Shown here: positions 20,107 through 29,460 of the stretch, piece by piece
Numbering within the stretch: the stretch's first letter is position 1
How the letters are laid out: each line of letters opens with the position of its first letter
Assembly (NCBI RefSeq): GCF_963678635.1
Contig: NC_087065.1
Span: forward strand, 55,208,397-55,272,396
Length of the DNA stretch: 64,000 nucleotides
Reading direction: 5' to 3'
Source: Symsagittifera roscoffensis
Lineage: Eukaryota; Xenacoelomorpha; Acoela; Convolutidae
The notes under the pieces: model-generated
What the model was told of the DNA's origin: nothing
Databases searched by the model: none
What the model saw: only the letters and a program-made list of their open reading frames with translations
Position numbers and translations under genes: made by a program

Positions 20107-20222
20107 TTTGTACCTAGCTTAAGACCCCCTCTGTACCTAACTTGAGACCCCCCTGTACCTAACTTGAGACCTCTTCTGTACCTAACTTGAGACATCTTCT
20201 GTACCTAACTTGAGACCTCCTC
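20107..20222 (-). repeat. 23-bp minisatellite
   Basis: Five tandem copies of a unit containing TGTACCTAACTTGAGACCTC, immediately after the end of the macrodomain frame. It shares the core ACTTGAGA with the 24-bp array 320 bp away. Confidence 0.85.
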
Positions 20223-20235
20223 GTCCGCCCGAAAC

Positions 20236-20565
20236 TCAGGTGATACTCAAGTAGTACTTCTTGTGTAGCTGTACCGTTATCTCCGCTTCTGCAAAGACCA
20301 CGTGTAGAATAGCGTATAATTCCCTTGGGTTCAATTTGCCTCTGTTTGTGTCATAGACCGGCATTGAGACCTCAATTATTCCTCTTTCGACCATGAAGTC
20401 TCTCAGCCTCGTCAGTGCCAACATCACGTGCTCAGGATCTATCGTGTTCCTTTCATTGATCCTCGTTACCAAAAAGCACAGATATTTATCCGGAACTTGT
20501 GAAACTGATGGGGGAAGCGCAGTCATTCCTCCCAACACCGGTCTCTGCCTGAATAGAAACTCCAC
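20236..20565 (-). pseudogene. Macrodomain-like domain, C-terminal half
   Basis: About 110 codons. The order LGGMTALPP, YLCFLVTRINER, a long helix (MLALTRLRDFMVERGI), the strand EVSMPV, a loop, helix (NPRELYAILHVVF) and final strand (EITVQLH) follows the secondary-structure pattern and several positions of the TARG1/OARD1 macrodomain family, which bind ADP-ribose and remove it or its acyl esters. The usual GCGxD-type loop after MP is replaced by YDTNRGKL, so the catalytic Asp appears absent. It is frameshifted from the N-terminal half at about 20585. It sits C-terminal to integrase in the same polyprotein. Identification is by pattern recognition only. Confidence 0.55.
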
Positions 20566-20590
20566 GTTCTGATATTCTCTCTTGAAATCT

Positions 20591-20971
20591 CTATTTCTCA
20601 GCCTCTAGTCTCGATTTGAAGTTCATGTCCGCCGTTAAGCCGATCGCGCTTGTCCTATCTGACAAAATGAAGTCACTGTCCGTGATCAGGATGTTCTCTG
20701 AATATTCATTGGGTAAATCAAATTTTTTTTTGAAATTCCGTCCTATGGCAAGCTCAGCCTCTTCCACATCAAGTTTCAGCCCGTTGGTCGCTCTCACTTC
20801 TCTGAGTTTCTTTATCATCAAATTTTCGGTGTGGGTAAGTCCTACCCCCACTCCCCGGACAAAAATAATTATCGACGTCCTCGTCGATGATGCTGGGTCC
20901 AAATTATCTGGCGGTATCTCGAGCGGCTTGTCGGTTGCTGACCAACCGAAGAGGGGATCTTTCATTTTCAC
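20591..20971 (-). pseudogene. Macrodomain-like domain, N-terminal half, with Pol linker
   Basis: A linker (KDPLFGWSATDKPLEIPPDNL), a strand TSIIIFV, a helix, and a mixed segment lead to NILITDSDF..LSDRTSAIGLTADMNFKSRLEAEK. The last part corresponds to the first strand, the HCVSAD-like strand and the first helix of a TARG1-type macrodomain. The frame shifts at about 20585 into the C-terminal half and at about 21000 from the end of Pol, so it was probably a C-terminal extension of the Gypsy polyprotein and not a separate gene. Confidence 0.5.
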
Positions 20972-21009
20972 GTGTTTTCCGCTGACACGTCGACCTGCTG
21001 AATGCTTTG

Positions 21010-21970
21010 TTATTCATCTCCTTCGCTCTTGAGATCGCGCATCCATTCCAGTATCCTCAAGTTTGTGTTTTCCCTCCATTCTAACTCGCTCTGCTCCAGA
21101 TCTGTTTCCTGTCCTGGTGTGGAGTAGTCTTCTTGCGGGTAGTGTTCGCTGTCGTTGATGATTTGCCATTCATCGTCGGCTAACAATTCGCCCACACTCA
21201 GTAACTCTTCGCTTAACTCGTCAGGCTATATCTTGTCAAACAATAAGTCATCCCCGTACCTGTTATATCTCATACCTGTCCGTTTTCGATTGCCACTCTT
21301 TGTTCCTACTGGTCTCGGCAAAACTGGTTCCGTCCACTTTGGCACCTCGTTCTGCTCTGGATCATTCCAGTCCTCTTCCGCGAAGGATTCAGCATCTGAG
21401 TTTGCATATATCTTGTCATTGTCATCCATGCTCACGTCCTCGTTGCCATCATTCTTTTCTGTGGTGCCTTTTTCGTTCACTTCGCATGCTGGCTCTACCA
21501 AAAGGTACTCTAGTCCCTCCATATTCTGCGGTACGCACCAGTCTTCCGGAGATGGAGCATGAGGTTTCAGATTTTTATAGCGCGCTGCTCGTCCCGTATT
21601 CAAGCAGAAGAAACGTCCCTGCTGGTGTACTTCCGTTATCATGAAAGGTCCACGCCATTTCTTAAGTATTTTCTTCGTCCCTTTGGGAGGTATGATGTTC
21701 AGGAACACCCAGACGACTTGGCCCACTGCATACGGTTTCGCTTGACGTATCCCCTCATCGTATTTTTTCTGCTGCCTCATTTGTGCTTGCGCCGTGTTTC
21801 TCCTGCAGAGCTCGTTTAGTTCCTGTTGTCTCTTGACCGCTTCTTTTACATAAGCTTGAGGCGACGTCTTTTTCCACTCGTATTCTGGGTAAAATTATAG
21901 GCATTGCTCTCTCCTGCCCGTTAACATCATGAAGGGACTAATTCCTGTTATCGAGTGTTGCGTGCTGTTG
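21010..21970 (-). pseudogene. Integrase C-terminal region and Pol tail
   Basis: Begins with the post-catalytic integrase segment (YNSTQHSITG, MMLTGRERAM, about 21895-21970), shifts frame, and continues from 21780 through KKWRGPFMITEVHQ, the GPY/F module of Ty3/Gypsy integrases, then an acidic tail. One in-frame TAG after ..LLFDKI separates it from DDEWQIINDSEHY.., which continues to 21010. No chromodomain is seen. The integrase core that should precede it is missing. Confidence 0.75.
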
Positions 21971-22009
21971 TATGCCCCTACCACTTGGGCAGATATTTAT
22001 CCCAGTCTG

Positions 22010-22375
22010 TCAGTCTGTGGGTCTTTCACCTGTAGCCAGACAAGCTTTCACCAATCTTTCGCAAGCCTTTCTTAATCCCGGCCAATCAAACCTGTGTAGT
22101 ATTCTCTGTTGCACCTTGTCTATCCCCTGGTGCCCTATTTGATCATGCGATCTGAATAACACTTCAGTCTGGTACAACTGTGGTAGTATGATGAGGTTAT
22201 GCTTGTGTAGTATCTTCTCATCCTTTCTCCTGCATGCTACCACCCTATCAGCTGTGTGATAGAGTAAATCTTTTCCCTCCTTGTAGAACTGGCTCAAGAT
22301 CTTGTAGCTGTCTTCTTCCAGATCCCCTTTCTCTTTGGCTCCCGTCCGGATCCATTTGGAGAGGTTGCTTGTCAT
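22010..22375 (-). pseudogene. Integrase zinc-binding N-terminal domain
   Basis: RSHDQIGHQGIDKVQQRI and DWPGLRKACERLVKAC match the HHCC finger of Gypsy integrases, but the second Cys of the CxxC pair is lost (KACLATGERP). Directly after, the sequence jumps to the end of the integrase domain, so the D,D-35-E core of about 130 residues is deleted. In an active element the integrase inserts the cDNA; this one cannot. Confidence 0.8.
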
Positions 22376-22390
22376 TTTGTCATTCTTTTG

Positions 22391-22701
22391 GGCTCGTATC
22401 AGATCCTACAGCCGATATCTTGCCTTGACGTGCTCCTTCAGTGCCATTATCTGACCATTCATTTCTCCGGGACTGTGGATGTCGTCCTTCAGCTTGACGC
22501 AAACTATCCTCCTCAAGACCTTCCTGTCATCTTTTGGCATCAAGTTTGTTCTGACATTTGAGAACATTTGGACAATTTTTCTTCTTCAGCACCCTCACAA
22601 TTTTCGACTTGAGCATTATCTCCATCGGCATCCCTTGGGTTCTTTACAAGATTGTTTTCTCTGTACGCTCCTTTGGTAATTCGGGATGATCTTCTATAGG
22701 T
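22391..22701 (-). other. Degenerate stretch between RNase H and integrase
   Basis: About 310 bp of element sequence with many stops in all minus frames. It links RNase H to the integrase finger and has no recognisable motif. Confidence 0.4.
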
Positions 22702-23475
22702 TTAGCCAGATTTGTCGAGCCATCTTGTGAGTGGAAGACTATCATACGTTTCCTTATCCATGAAGGAGAAGCCATCTTTGATTTCTGGCCTGTCTGCCTC
22801 CCTCTGTTCCTGTCTCTCGTAGAACTCCGTCTTTTTACTCAAGCTATCGGCATTTTGATGTTTGTCTCTCGTCCTATGCTCAATTATCATGTCTTATCCA
22901 TCTAGGCGAACTAGCCATCTCCCAATGTAGCTCTGATCCATCGAGTATGGTTTCAACCAGCTGAGTGCCCTGTTGTCGACTCGTAACTTGAACGGCTCGC
23001 TACCTAGGTATGCCCTGTATTTTCTGACAGGGGTAACCACCGCGAACATTTCTGCTTTAGGCGCCCCGTAATTCATCTCCGTATCACTCCCGTATGCTAT
23101 CGGTCTCAAGATTGTCTTCCCGTTCCATTCCTGCTCTTGATGTAGAATGCCAGAAATCGCTACTACCGACGCATCCGTGTCCAGCACGTACATTCCTTTT
23201 TCCGTTGGCATCCATAGCACCGGTGCTTCATACAACGCCTTCTTTAATCTCTGGAATGACTCCTCTGCTGCATTGTTCCACGTGAATTTCTTGTCTTTGT
23301 GCCTCATTAGTTGTTGCATCGGGTACATTTTGTCCGCATAGCCCTTAATGAATTCACTATAATAGTTCGCAAAACCCAAGAAGCTCATCAGTTGATGTTC
23401 CGTTTTCGGTGATTTCCAGGTCAGAACCGCTTCTACTGCATCTGGGTCTGGTCTGATGCCAGGTCTATCAACCAT
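22702..23475 (-). pseudogene. Gypsy RT thumb/connection and RNase H
   Basis: MSFLGFANYYSEFIKGYAD and TWNNAAEESFQRLKKAL are classical Gypsy connection motifs. YVLDTDASVVAISGIL gives the first RNase H Asp, AEMFAV the Glu and RVDNRAL the next Asp; RDKHQNADSLSK is the usual end motif. One in-frame stop at 22894 interrupts it before RTRDKHQ. RNase H degrades the RNA template during reverse transcription. This is the best-preserved Pol domain here. Confidence 0.85.
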
Positions 23476-23488
23476 CCTCCCCAGGTAT

Positions 23489-23734
23489 TTAATCCTTGAG
23501 TATTTCGCACTTTGATGGCTTGCATTTTAGTCCCGATCTCTTCATGCAGGCGAACACTTCGTCTAGTCGTTCGATGTGGTCTTCTAGTGTTGGTGTCGCT
23601 ATTACCACGTCGTCCACACAGCACATTATCAGGTTGCTGTTTTCCTTCGTTACACATATCAATGCGTGTGCCATCAATCGTTGAAACGTAGCCGGGCATC
23701 CTTTTCTATTGAAACAGCCCCAGCTCGCAGGCAC
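23489..23734 (-). pseudogene. Gypsy reverse transcriptase, palm C-terminal part
   Basis: ATFQRLMAHAL and LIMCCVDDVVIATPT, then LEDHIERLDEVF and LKCKPSKCEIL, give RT motifs B', C, D and E. Motif C reads CVDD, not the expected Y/FVDD, because of a Tyr-to-Cys change (TGT). The preceding motif A region is missing (see 23762-23980). Confidence 0.85.
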
Positions 23735-23761
23735 ACCCTGTTTTGTCCTTGTCCTGCTTCC

Positions 23762-23980
23762 TCAGTGGAACCTGCCAAAAACCTCCTCAGTGGAACCTGC
23801 TTCCTCAGTGAAACCTGCCCCTAACTTTGAGAGGCTCTCATCAATTCTAGGTATGGGATAGGCATCCTTCACCGTGACGAAGTTCAAATATCGAAAGTCA
23901 CAACAAAACATTAATTGGTCGCATTTCTTCTTAGCCATCACTACTCCACACGCCCACGGTGATTTGGATGGTTCTACCAT
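23762..23980 (-). pseudogene. Gypsy reverse transcriptase, fingers; motif A lost
   Basis: SKSPWACGVVMAKKK, FCCDFRYLN and KDAYPIPRIDESLSKLG are the standard start of a Gypsy RT. After SKLG the frame enters a three-fold stutter of CCTCAGTGGAACCTG (about 23755-23818), and the segment that should carry the first catalytic Asp is gone. A deletion plus microduplication explains it. Confidence 0.85.
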
Positions 23981-23999
23981 ATGATACTCTAGTAAGGTT

Positions 24000-24400
24000 T
24001 CCCCTCCCTGTGCCGTACCGCTGACTCTTCAAGCTCTATTTCATGTTCAACAAAATTACAACATCCAATGTCTGCCTTATGTTTCGAAAAAAAAGTCCTC
24101 ATTCCGCTCTAGTACGTCCTTGATGGCTTCGAGCTGTTCGTCCGGTAAATTTCCCCTCAAGTGCTCTATTTATGGTAAAACCGGTTTATCCATTTGTATT
24201 TCCTCTAGTGTGGGTCTTTCCGAGAAATTCGAACAGCTCGAAAGTCCATCGTCTGTCTCTGACTTAAGTGATTTCACAAGACCTGTTGTATCTTTTATTT
24301 TCTTTAATGTTCTCAAGATACAAATCTTGTCCCTATGATTGGGACAATCAAGAACTTCATTTTCGTTTACATTTTTGGTCATTTCATGTCGAGTTTTCAC
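24000..24400 (-). pseudogene. Protease-RT linker of Pol
   Basis: Contains ..CPNHRDKICILRTLKKI.., an acidic stretch and, after a stop, DVLERNEDFFSKHKADIGCCNFVEHEIELEE, the sequence that typically precedes Gypsy RT. Several stops and a frame break are present. Confidence 0.65.
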
Positions 24401-24546
24401 GGGTAAAGCTTATCCCAGTTTCCTTCCCCACTGGATCGTGATGGGTATATCAAGAGTAATCAACAAGACACTGACGCAGTGGCCGCTCTTGGTTATCGAA
24501 AAGCATCTTTCCAAAACAGCAGCACTTTGACTATTTGGATTTGGTA

Positions 24547-25740
24547 CTATGCATACTTGCTGTCACTTAGTTCATTGTAATTTTTCATCCGCAAGCTTAC
24601 AATTGCCGCTTCGTTTGCTTTCAGCCTCACCCTCCTACTCAAGAATACCGGTGCTTTATTCTCATTTGTCATTATTAAATTTACCGGTTTAATTACGTAC
24701 TTCCTTTCTGGGTTTCGAATCCTGAACATGGCATTGTTTAGATCAATTGTTACATCGAAATTTCTGATGAAGTCTCTGCCTAAAATGAATTGGTCAGACT
24801 CATTTAGGTTTTCCACCACAAGAAAGCTCATGCACTGGTTGCGTTCCCCCAAGTTTTGGGCTATAATTGGTGTCCTGCCTAGTACCCGCAGCGCCCCTTT
24901 GTTTGCAGCTGACAGCCGTATTCTCGAGTCTATCAAATCACCTTTGTCAAAGCCCATCCGTTCCCAAGTTTCGATTGGTATGACGCTCATGACTGCTCCC
25001 GTATCAAGTAACCCACGTAACTGAGTCTTTTTGCCACTTATGTCTAGCACGTGCCCTGTCACATCTGCCTCTGTCCCGATGTGCATCGCATCTTCTTCAA
25101 GCATGGCGCAGTGTCCAATCGATCTCACTTTCAACTCTTCTTTCCCTACGTAGATTTGCCCAATTAGGTCTTCGTCACATGTTATCATTGTCTTGGTATA
25201 GATGTTTATTCCATCTATATTTAGCATCACCTCGTGTGGACCATAAGCTTCAGTATACCTGTTATCAACACGTACCGACTTGCTGCCCCCTCTCGTGAGT
25301 AGTGCTCTCAACGCTCTAGAAGTTGTTTGTAGACTTATTGTACTCAAGTAATCTGCGTACACATCAATGTGCATTATCGTCTGATCGCTCGGTTTACTCA
25401 GGTTTTTCGTTACTTCATGGCCACCCACTGTGATTATCGACATTATCCTGGCTCCAATTTTTGTTATGCCGAATGGTTTTCCTGTCACCATTTTTAGAGT
25501 GTTACAATTTAGACTCCTTGTTGCTCCCATCTCGACCTCTGGCACTGGCACCGGCCTACACAAGGTCTCATTCAACTTCTGCCTTTCGATCTCCTGCTTC
25601 AGTCTTTGCTCGATCTCTTTCGTCGCTAGGTTCTGTTTCACTTTGTTGATAGCCTCCGCAGCTGCTTTCTCATAGTTTATTTCTAGAGAGTTCTTGGCCT
25701 CAGTTTCTACGATATTTTTGACATGCGTTACAGCCTTCAC
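24547..25740 (-). pseudogene. Retroviral-type aspartic protease, duplicate 2 (complete)
   Basis: An open frame of 397 codons. A helical, charged N-terminal segment (about 1-60) leads to the active site LLDTGAVMSVIPIETW near residue 265, and FILGRDFIRNFDV about 75 residues later is the usual ILG-hydrophobic flap-end motif. It cleaves the Gag-Pol polyprotein in such elements. The first two thirds repeat 25791-26759 almost exactly, with a unit of 1,031 bp. This copy keeps the C-terminal part that the other lacks. Confidence 0.85.
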
Positions 25741-25790
25741 CGTTTTTGTCCTTAATTCTGCACTCGGTGCCTCCGAGTTTTTGTGTCAAA

Positions 25791-26759
25791 TTAAGCTTGC
25801 CTGTTCTTCGTGTTCTGTACCGCAGCCAGTGCTAGCTTGTGTATGGGGTGGTTTTGGTTCTTCACTGCTTCACTCATGTTCCTCCGTCTGGCTATTATTG
25901 GTGTCCTGCCTAGTACCCGCAGCGCCCCTTTGTTTGCAGCTGACAGCCGTATTCTCAAGTCTATCAAATCGTCTTTGTTGAAGCTTATTTGCTCCCAAGT
26001 TTCGATTGGTATAACGCTCAAGACCGCTCCCGTGTCTAGTAACCCACGCAACTGAGTCTTCTTGCCGCTTATGTCAAGCACGTGTGCTGATACGTCTGCT
26101 TCCGTTCCGATATGCATTGCATCTTCTTCCAACATGGCGCAGTGTCCAATCGATCTCATTTTCAGTTCTTCTCTGCCCACGTAGATCTTTCCGTCTAGGT
26201 CTTCGTCACATGTTATCATAGTCTTCGTGTAGATGTTTATTCCATCTATGTTTAACATTACCTCATGTGGACCATAGGCCTCTGTGTATCTATTTTCGAC
26301 GCAGACTGACTTGCTGCCGCCCCTCGTGAGTAAAGCTCTTAAGGCTCTAGAAGTTGTTTGTAGATTTATTGTACTCAAGTAATCTGCGTACACATCAATG
26401 TGCATTATCGTCTGATCACTCGGTTTACGCAGGTTTTTCGTTACTTCATGGCCACCCACTGTGATTATCGACATTATCGTGGCTCCAATTTTTGTTATGA
26501 CGAATGGTTTTCCTGTCACCAATTTTAGATTGTTACAATTTCCACTCCTTGTCGCTCCCATCTCGGCCTCTGGCATTGGCACCGGCCTACACAATGTCTT
26601 ATTCAACTTCTGCCTTTCGATCTCCTGCTTCAGTCTTTGCTCGATCTCTTTCGTCGCTAGGTCCTGTCTCACTCTGTTGATAGCCTCCGCAGCTGCTTTC
26701 TCATAGTTTGTTTCTAGAAAATTCTTGGCCTCAGTTTCTATGATATTTTTGACACGCAT
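25791..26759 (-). pseudogene. Aspartic protease, duplicate 1 (truncated by the duplication)
   Basis: The same domain as 24547-25740 (LLDTGAVLSVIPIETW present), but after VLGRTPIIA the frame runs into RRRNMSEAVKNQNHP, which is upstream Gag-protease linker sequence. The junction is at about 25893-25901. The 1,031-bp unit is not a multiple of three, so the second copy is out of frame. A tandem duplication within this one element is the simplest explanation. Confidence 0.85.
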
Positions 26760-26899
26760 TGCAGCTTCACCGTTTTTGTCGTTAATTCTGCACTCGGTGC
26801 CTCCGAGTTTTTCGTGTCGAATTCAGCTTGCCTGTTCCACGTGTTCTGTGCCGCAGCCAGTGCTAGCTTGTATTTAGGGTGATTTTGGCTCTTCACTGC

Positions 26900-27586
26900 T
26901 TCTCAAAACAACGGGCAATCCATCCTGAAGTGGCCTTCTTGATTGCAGAAGAAGCACATTGCACCTATTTTGATGATCAAGCCTTTATAGAACTCATGTT
27001 CCTTCGTCTGGCTCATATCTTTTTCATCCGGCGCATATCCCAGACTCTTTATGCCTTGCTTGTACGTCGTGAAATCCGCCACCTGATGATCTGCTCATCC
27101 GCAATTTGCGCATGACCTACGTTTGTCCATATCATTTCTAGGCTTGTACCACGTCAACCTCTGTGGTTGACTTCCTCCCTGCATGTTTCTTTTTTCTGAG
27201 TAGGGATACTTCTTCGGTTTCCTTAACATGTACTCCCTTGACTTTTGTCTCAACTCCTGTAGAGTTGGTGCATTATCTTTCGAAAGTGTATAGTACGTTG
27301 CCAGCAATGTTCTCAAGTCGTCATTCTTTACCCCATCGATAAACTTCGAGGCGATGCTGAAATTCCTTCTTTTTGTTGATTCCTTGGGATCGCTCCTTCT
27401 CCTAAAGCTCACAAGATCAACCAGGAATCGATCGATTGATTCACCGTCCCTTTGTTTTCCTTTTTCAAATCTCATCATAGCTTGGTGGCCCTTCATTCCT
27501 GATCCGAATCGGTTCAGCGATATCTCGAAGATCTTGTCCGCAGTATCACGTTTCTCTTCCTTCTTTGCAACTACACATTTCAACAC
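26900..27586 (-). pseudogene. Gag capsid C-terminal part and zinc knuckles
   Basis: LRQKSREYMLRKPKK and FEKGKQRDGESIDRFLVDL belong to a Retrotrans_gag-type capsid. Then SCANCG and, after an in-frame TGA, ADHQVADF form a first knuckle whose last Cys is now Phe. CFFCNQEGHFRMDC (about 26925-26966) is an intact CCHC knuckle, C-x2-C-x4-H-x4-C. Nucleocapsid knuckles bind the element RNA. A TGA follows at PLF. Confidence 0.85.
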
Positions 27587-27914
27587 TCTGCCCGCCCTCT
27601 AGGTTGCTCAAGATTGCCGTGCAGGCCTGCCTTTCGTCATTCAAGTTGTCTTGTTCCAAGTGTAACCTCATGATTTCTACCCATGTGTCGATGCATCCAT
27701 CTGAGTCGTTTTTGAATTCCTTTGGTTTATTGAAGGTTTTCCTGGATTTGCCACCTCCTCTTTTACTCGAGTCTGTATACCTTGAAGCAAACGCTTCCAG
27801 TGTGCTATTCATCATTTCCCAGGTGTTAGCCCACGTCATGGCATCGGGTCCCACATTAGTGCTCGTGGTGGAATCCCCTGGACCATTTGTTGAGTTCGAG
27901 GTTCCACCCTTCAT
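27546..27914 (-). pseudogene. Gag capsid N-terminal part
   Basis: A Ser/Thr/Gly-rich lead, then MTWANTWEMMNSTLEAF, KPKEFKNDSDGCIDTW and MRLHLEQDNLNDERQACTAIL, a typical start of a Gypsy capsid domain. The frame shifts at about 27590 into 26900-27586. Confidence 0.75.
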
Positions 27915-28084
27915 AATTGTCTTGCCCCTCCCCTTGCCCCTGCGCTCGCTGCACTCCGGGTTAACAATGTGGACTCTCGTTTATTCTGTTGTGGTTCTAC
28001 AACATCGACTCTGTTGCCTTGCGTTTGATCTGTTACCAGCTTGTCTTGTGATGTTGAGTTTCTCAAGAGAGCATCCAGTTTGGA

Positions 28085-28369
28085 CTATATGGCACATGAA
28101 TTTTCAGCCTGGTCTCTGCTCATTGTGTCTATTCTCGTCTCCACACTCCATAACTTACTGTTCACAGTGTCGTACCGTTGCATCATTTCTTGCATGTCTT
28201 TTTTGATATTTTTCTCCTTCTCTTTGTCGGTAGCCTCTACCTTGTCTGACATTTGCTGTAGCTTCTCTTCAGTTGCCCTCGCCAGATTGAAGCAATTGTT
28301 CAGGCTCTCACTCTTATTACATCGTATCTCTTTTTTTAGCATTTGTCGATCCTCTTCACTGTACTTCAA
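28085..28369 (-). pseudogene. Gag coiled-coil segment
   Basis: Strongly helical (RATEEKLQQMSDKVEATDKE, KKDMQEMMQRYDTVNSK). It follows 28356-29024 by a one-base shift at a run of seven A (about 28372), and continues by another break into the capsid. A coiled coil before capsid suggests a self-association role for Gag. Confidence 0.6.
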
Positions 28370-29024
28370 TTTTTTTGTCGATTTGTTCCAACTTCGCCAT
28401 CAAGTCGCCCAGTTCAAGAGAATTTGTTTTCTCTTGGTTAGATGTTGCCCCATTGTTAATTGTTCCCTCATGGTTAGCTGTTGCTCCAAGTTCGACCTGA
28501 TCATCGTCTCGTTTGGCCTCTGTTGTTTTTGCAGAAAGTGTTCCAAATGTCTTGCCTTTCTCAGTCGTTAGTGCTACCTCCTCCTTCTCTCTTGGTTTCA
28601 TTCCGACCATCATTGCAATCCTCTCTGTGAACGACGTTCTTTTTGTTCGAGAATCATCCTTTATCGTTTCCGGCGTGTTGCTTGTTGTATCGTCCACAAT
28701 GTCAATCGGCGAGAGCTCTATCGTTTTCTTTTCATGTTCTTCCGCATTCGGCATTGGTGTCGATCCCGTTGTCTTTCTTTCCACGTCATCAACACTCTGA
28801 TCTGGTGTCTCAAGATCAATTTTTATGGCAGGTACAGTTTGCCTTTCCACGGCGTTTTCTTTCGTGATGTTTTCCGTTGCGCTTTTTGCTTTAACCATAC
28901 TCACTGAAAAGTTCTTTCTCATCATTTTCTGATCCGATAATGTCGCCTTCCGTTGCGACGAGTTATGATTTTTCCTGGACTCTAATACTCTTTTGTCTGC
29001 TATCGGTACCCTACTTCGCCTCAT
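28356..29024 (-). CDS. Gag N-terminal region
   Basis: Open 222-codon frame from MRRSRVPIADKR. Highly basic first 60 residues, then an acidic, Thr/Ser-rich, probably disordered region (EEHEKKTIELSPIDIVDDTTSNTP, shortened), ending DLMAKLEQIDKK in the A run where the frame breaks. It has no known fold; position and charge fit the leader of a long Gag. The next upstream sequence is AT-rich and then minisatellite. Confidence 0.6.
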   Translation of the reverse strand: MRRSRVPIADKRVLESRKNHNSSQRKATLSDQKMMRKNFSVSMVKAKSATENITKENAVERQTVPAIKIDLETPDQSVDDVERKTTGSTPMPNAEEHEKKTIELSPIDIVDDTTSNTPETIKDDSRTKRTSFTERIAMMVGMKPREKEEVALTTEKGKTFGTLSAKTTEAKRDDDQVELGATANHEGTINNGATSNQEKTNSLELGDLMAKLEQIDKKIEVQ

Positions 29025-29189
29025 GATTTTTATTCACAAATTTTACTTATTTACACTATTCATATTTACAAGTTTCAATTCTACAGATTAAAATATAATA
29101 AATCTTCCCAATTTTTTTAAGAAAAAATCATTAAGTAATCTAAATCTAGTTGACTTTTGGCTGTTTTTTAATCAATCTGAGTGCTTTTT

Positions 29190-29460
29190 TGTGCTTTTAC
29201 TTAAGTGTTGGGACACTCCACGCTATCCCACGACCTCTCGTTCTAGTGTTTTGACACTTCGCACCGTCCCAAGTTCTAGTTCCGGGAAAACCTGGTACTA
29301 TCCCAAGACCCCTCGACCAAGTGTCGGGATGCTTCACACTGTCCCAAGACCTCACACCGTAGTATTGGGACACTTCACCCTGTCCCAAGACCTACCACTC
29401 AAGTGTTGGGCTACCCTGCACTGTCCCACGACCTCCTCGCTCTAGTGTTGGGACACTTCA
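29190..29460 (-). repeat. ~60-bp hairpin minisatellite
   Basis: About five diverged tandem units of 58-62 bp with the core GTGTTGGGACACTTCACACT. In the clearest unit (29448-29471) TTGGGACA and TGTCCCAA are perfect inverted partners around an 8-nt loop, so each unit can form a hairpin. It merges into the 21-bp array. Confidence 0.8.

Larger units (their letters stand above)
19643..20235. other. Gap between the two coding halves of the large element
   Basis: About 590 bp without coding features, between the start of protein H and the end of the gag-pol-macrodomain frame. It carries two short minisatellites listed separately and an AT-rich piece (19860-20090). It could hold an internal promoter or be the scar of a fusion between two elements. 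Confidence 0.5.

Noticed and set aside
19688-20222. Regular short repeats as a possible CRISPR array
   Set aside because: Units are contiguous, without unique spacers, in a eukaryotic retroelement.
27565-28571. Two plus-strand frames of 176-213 codons, rich in Leu, Ser, Cys
   Set aside because: Antisense to gag; composition is that of reversed charged helices.
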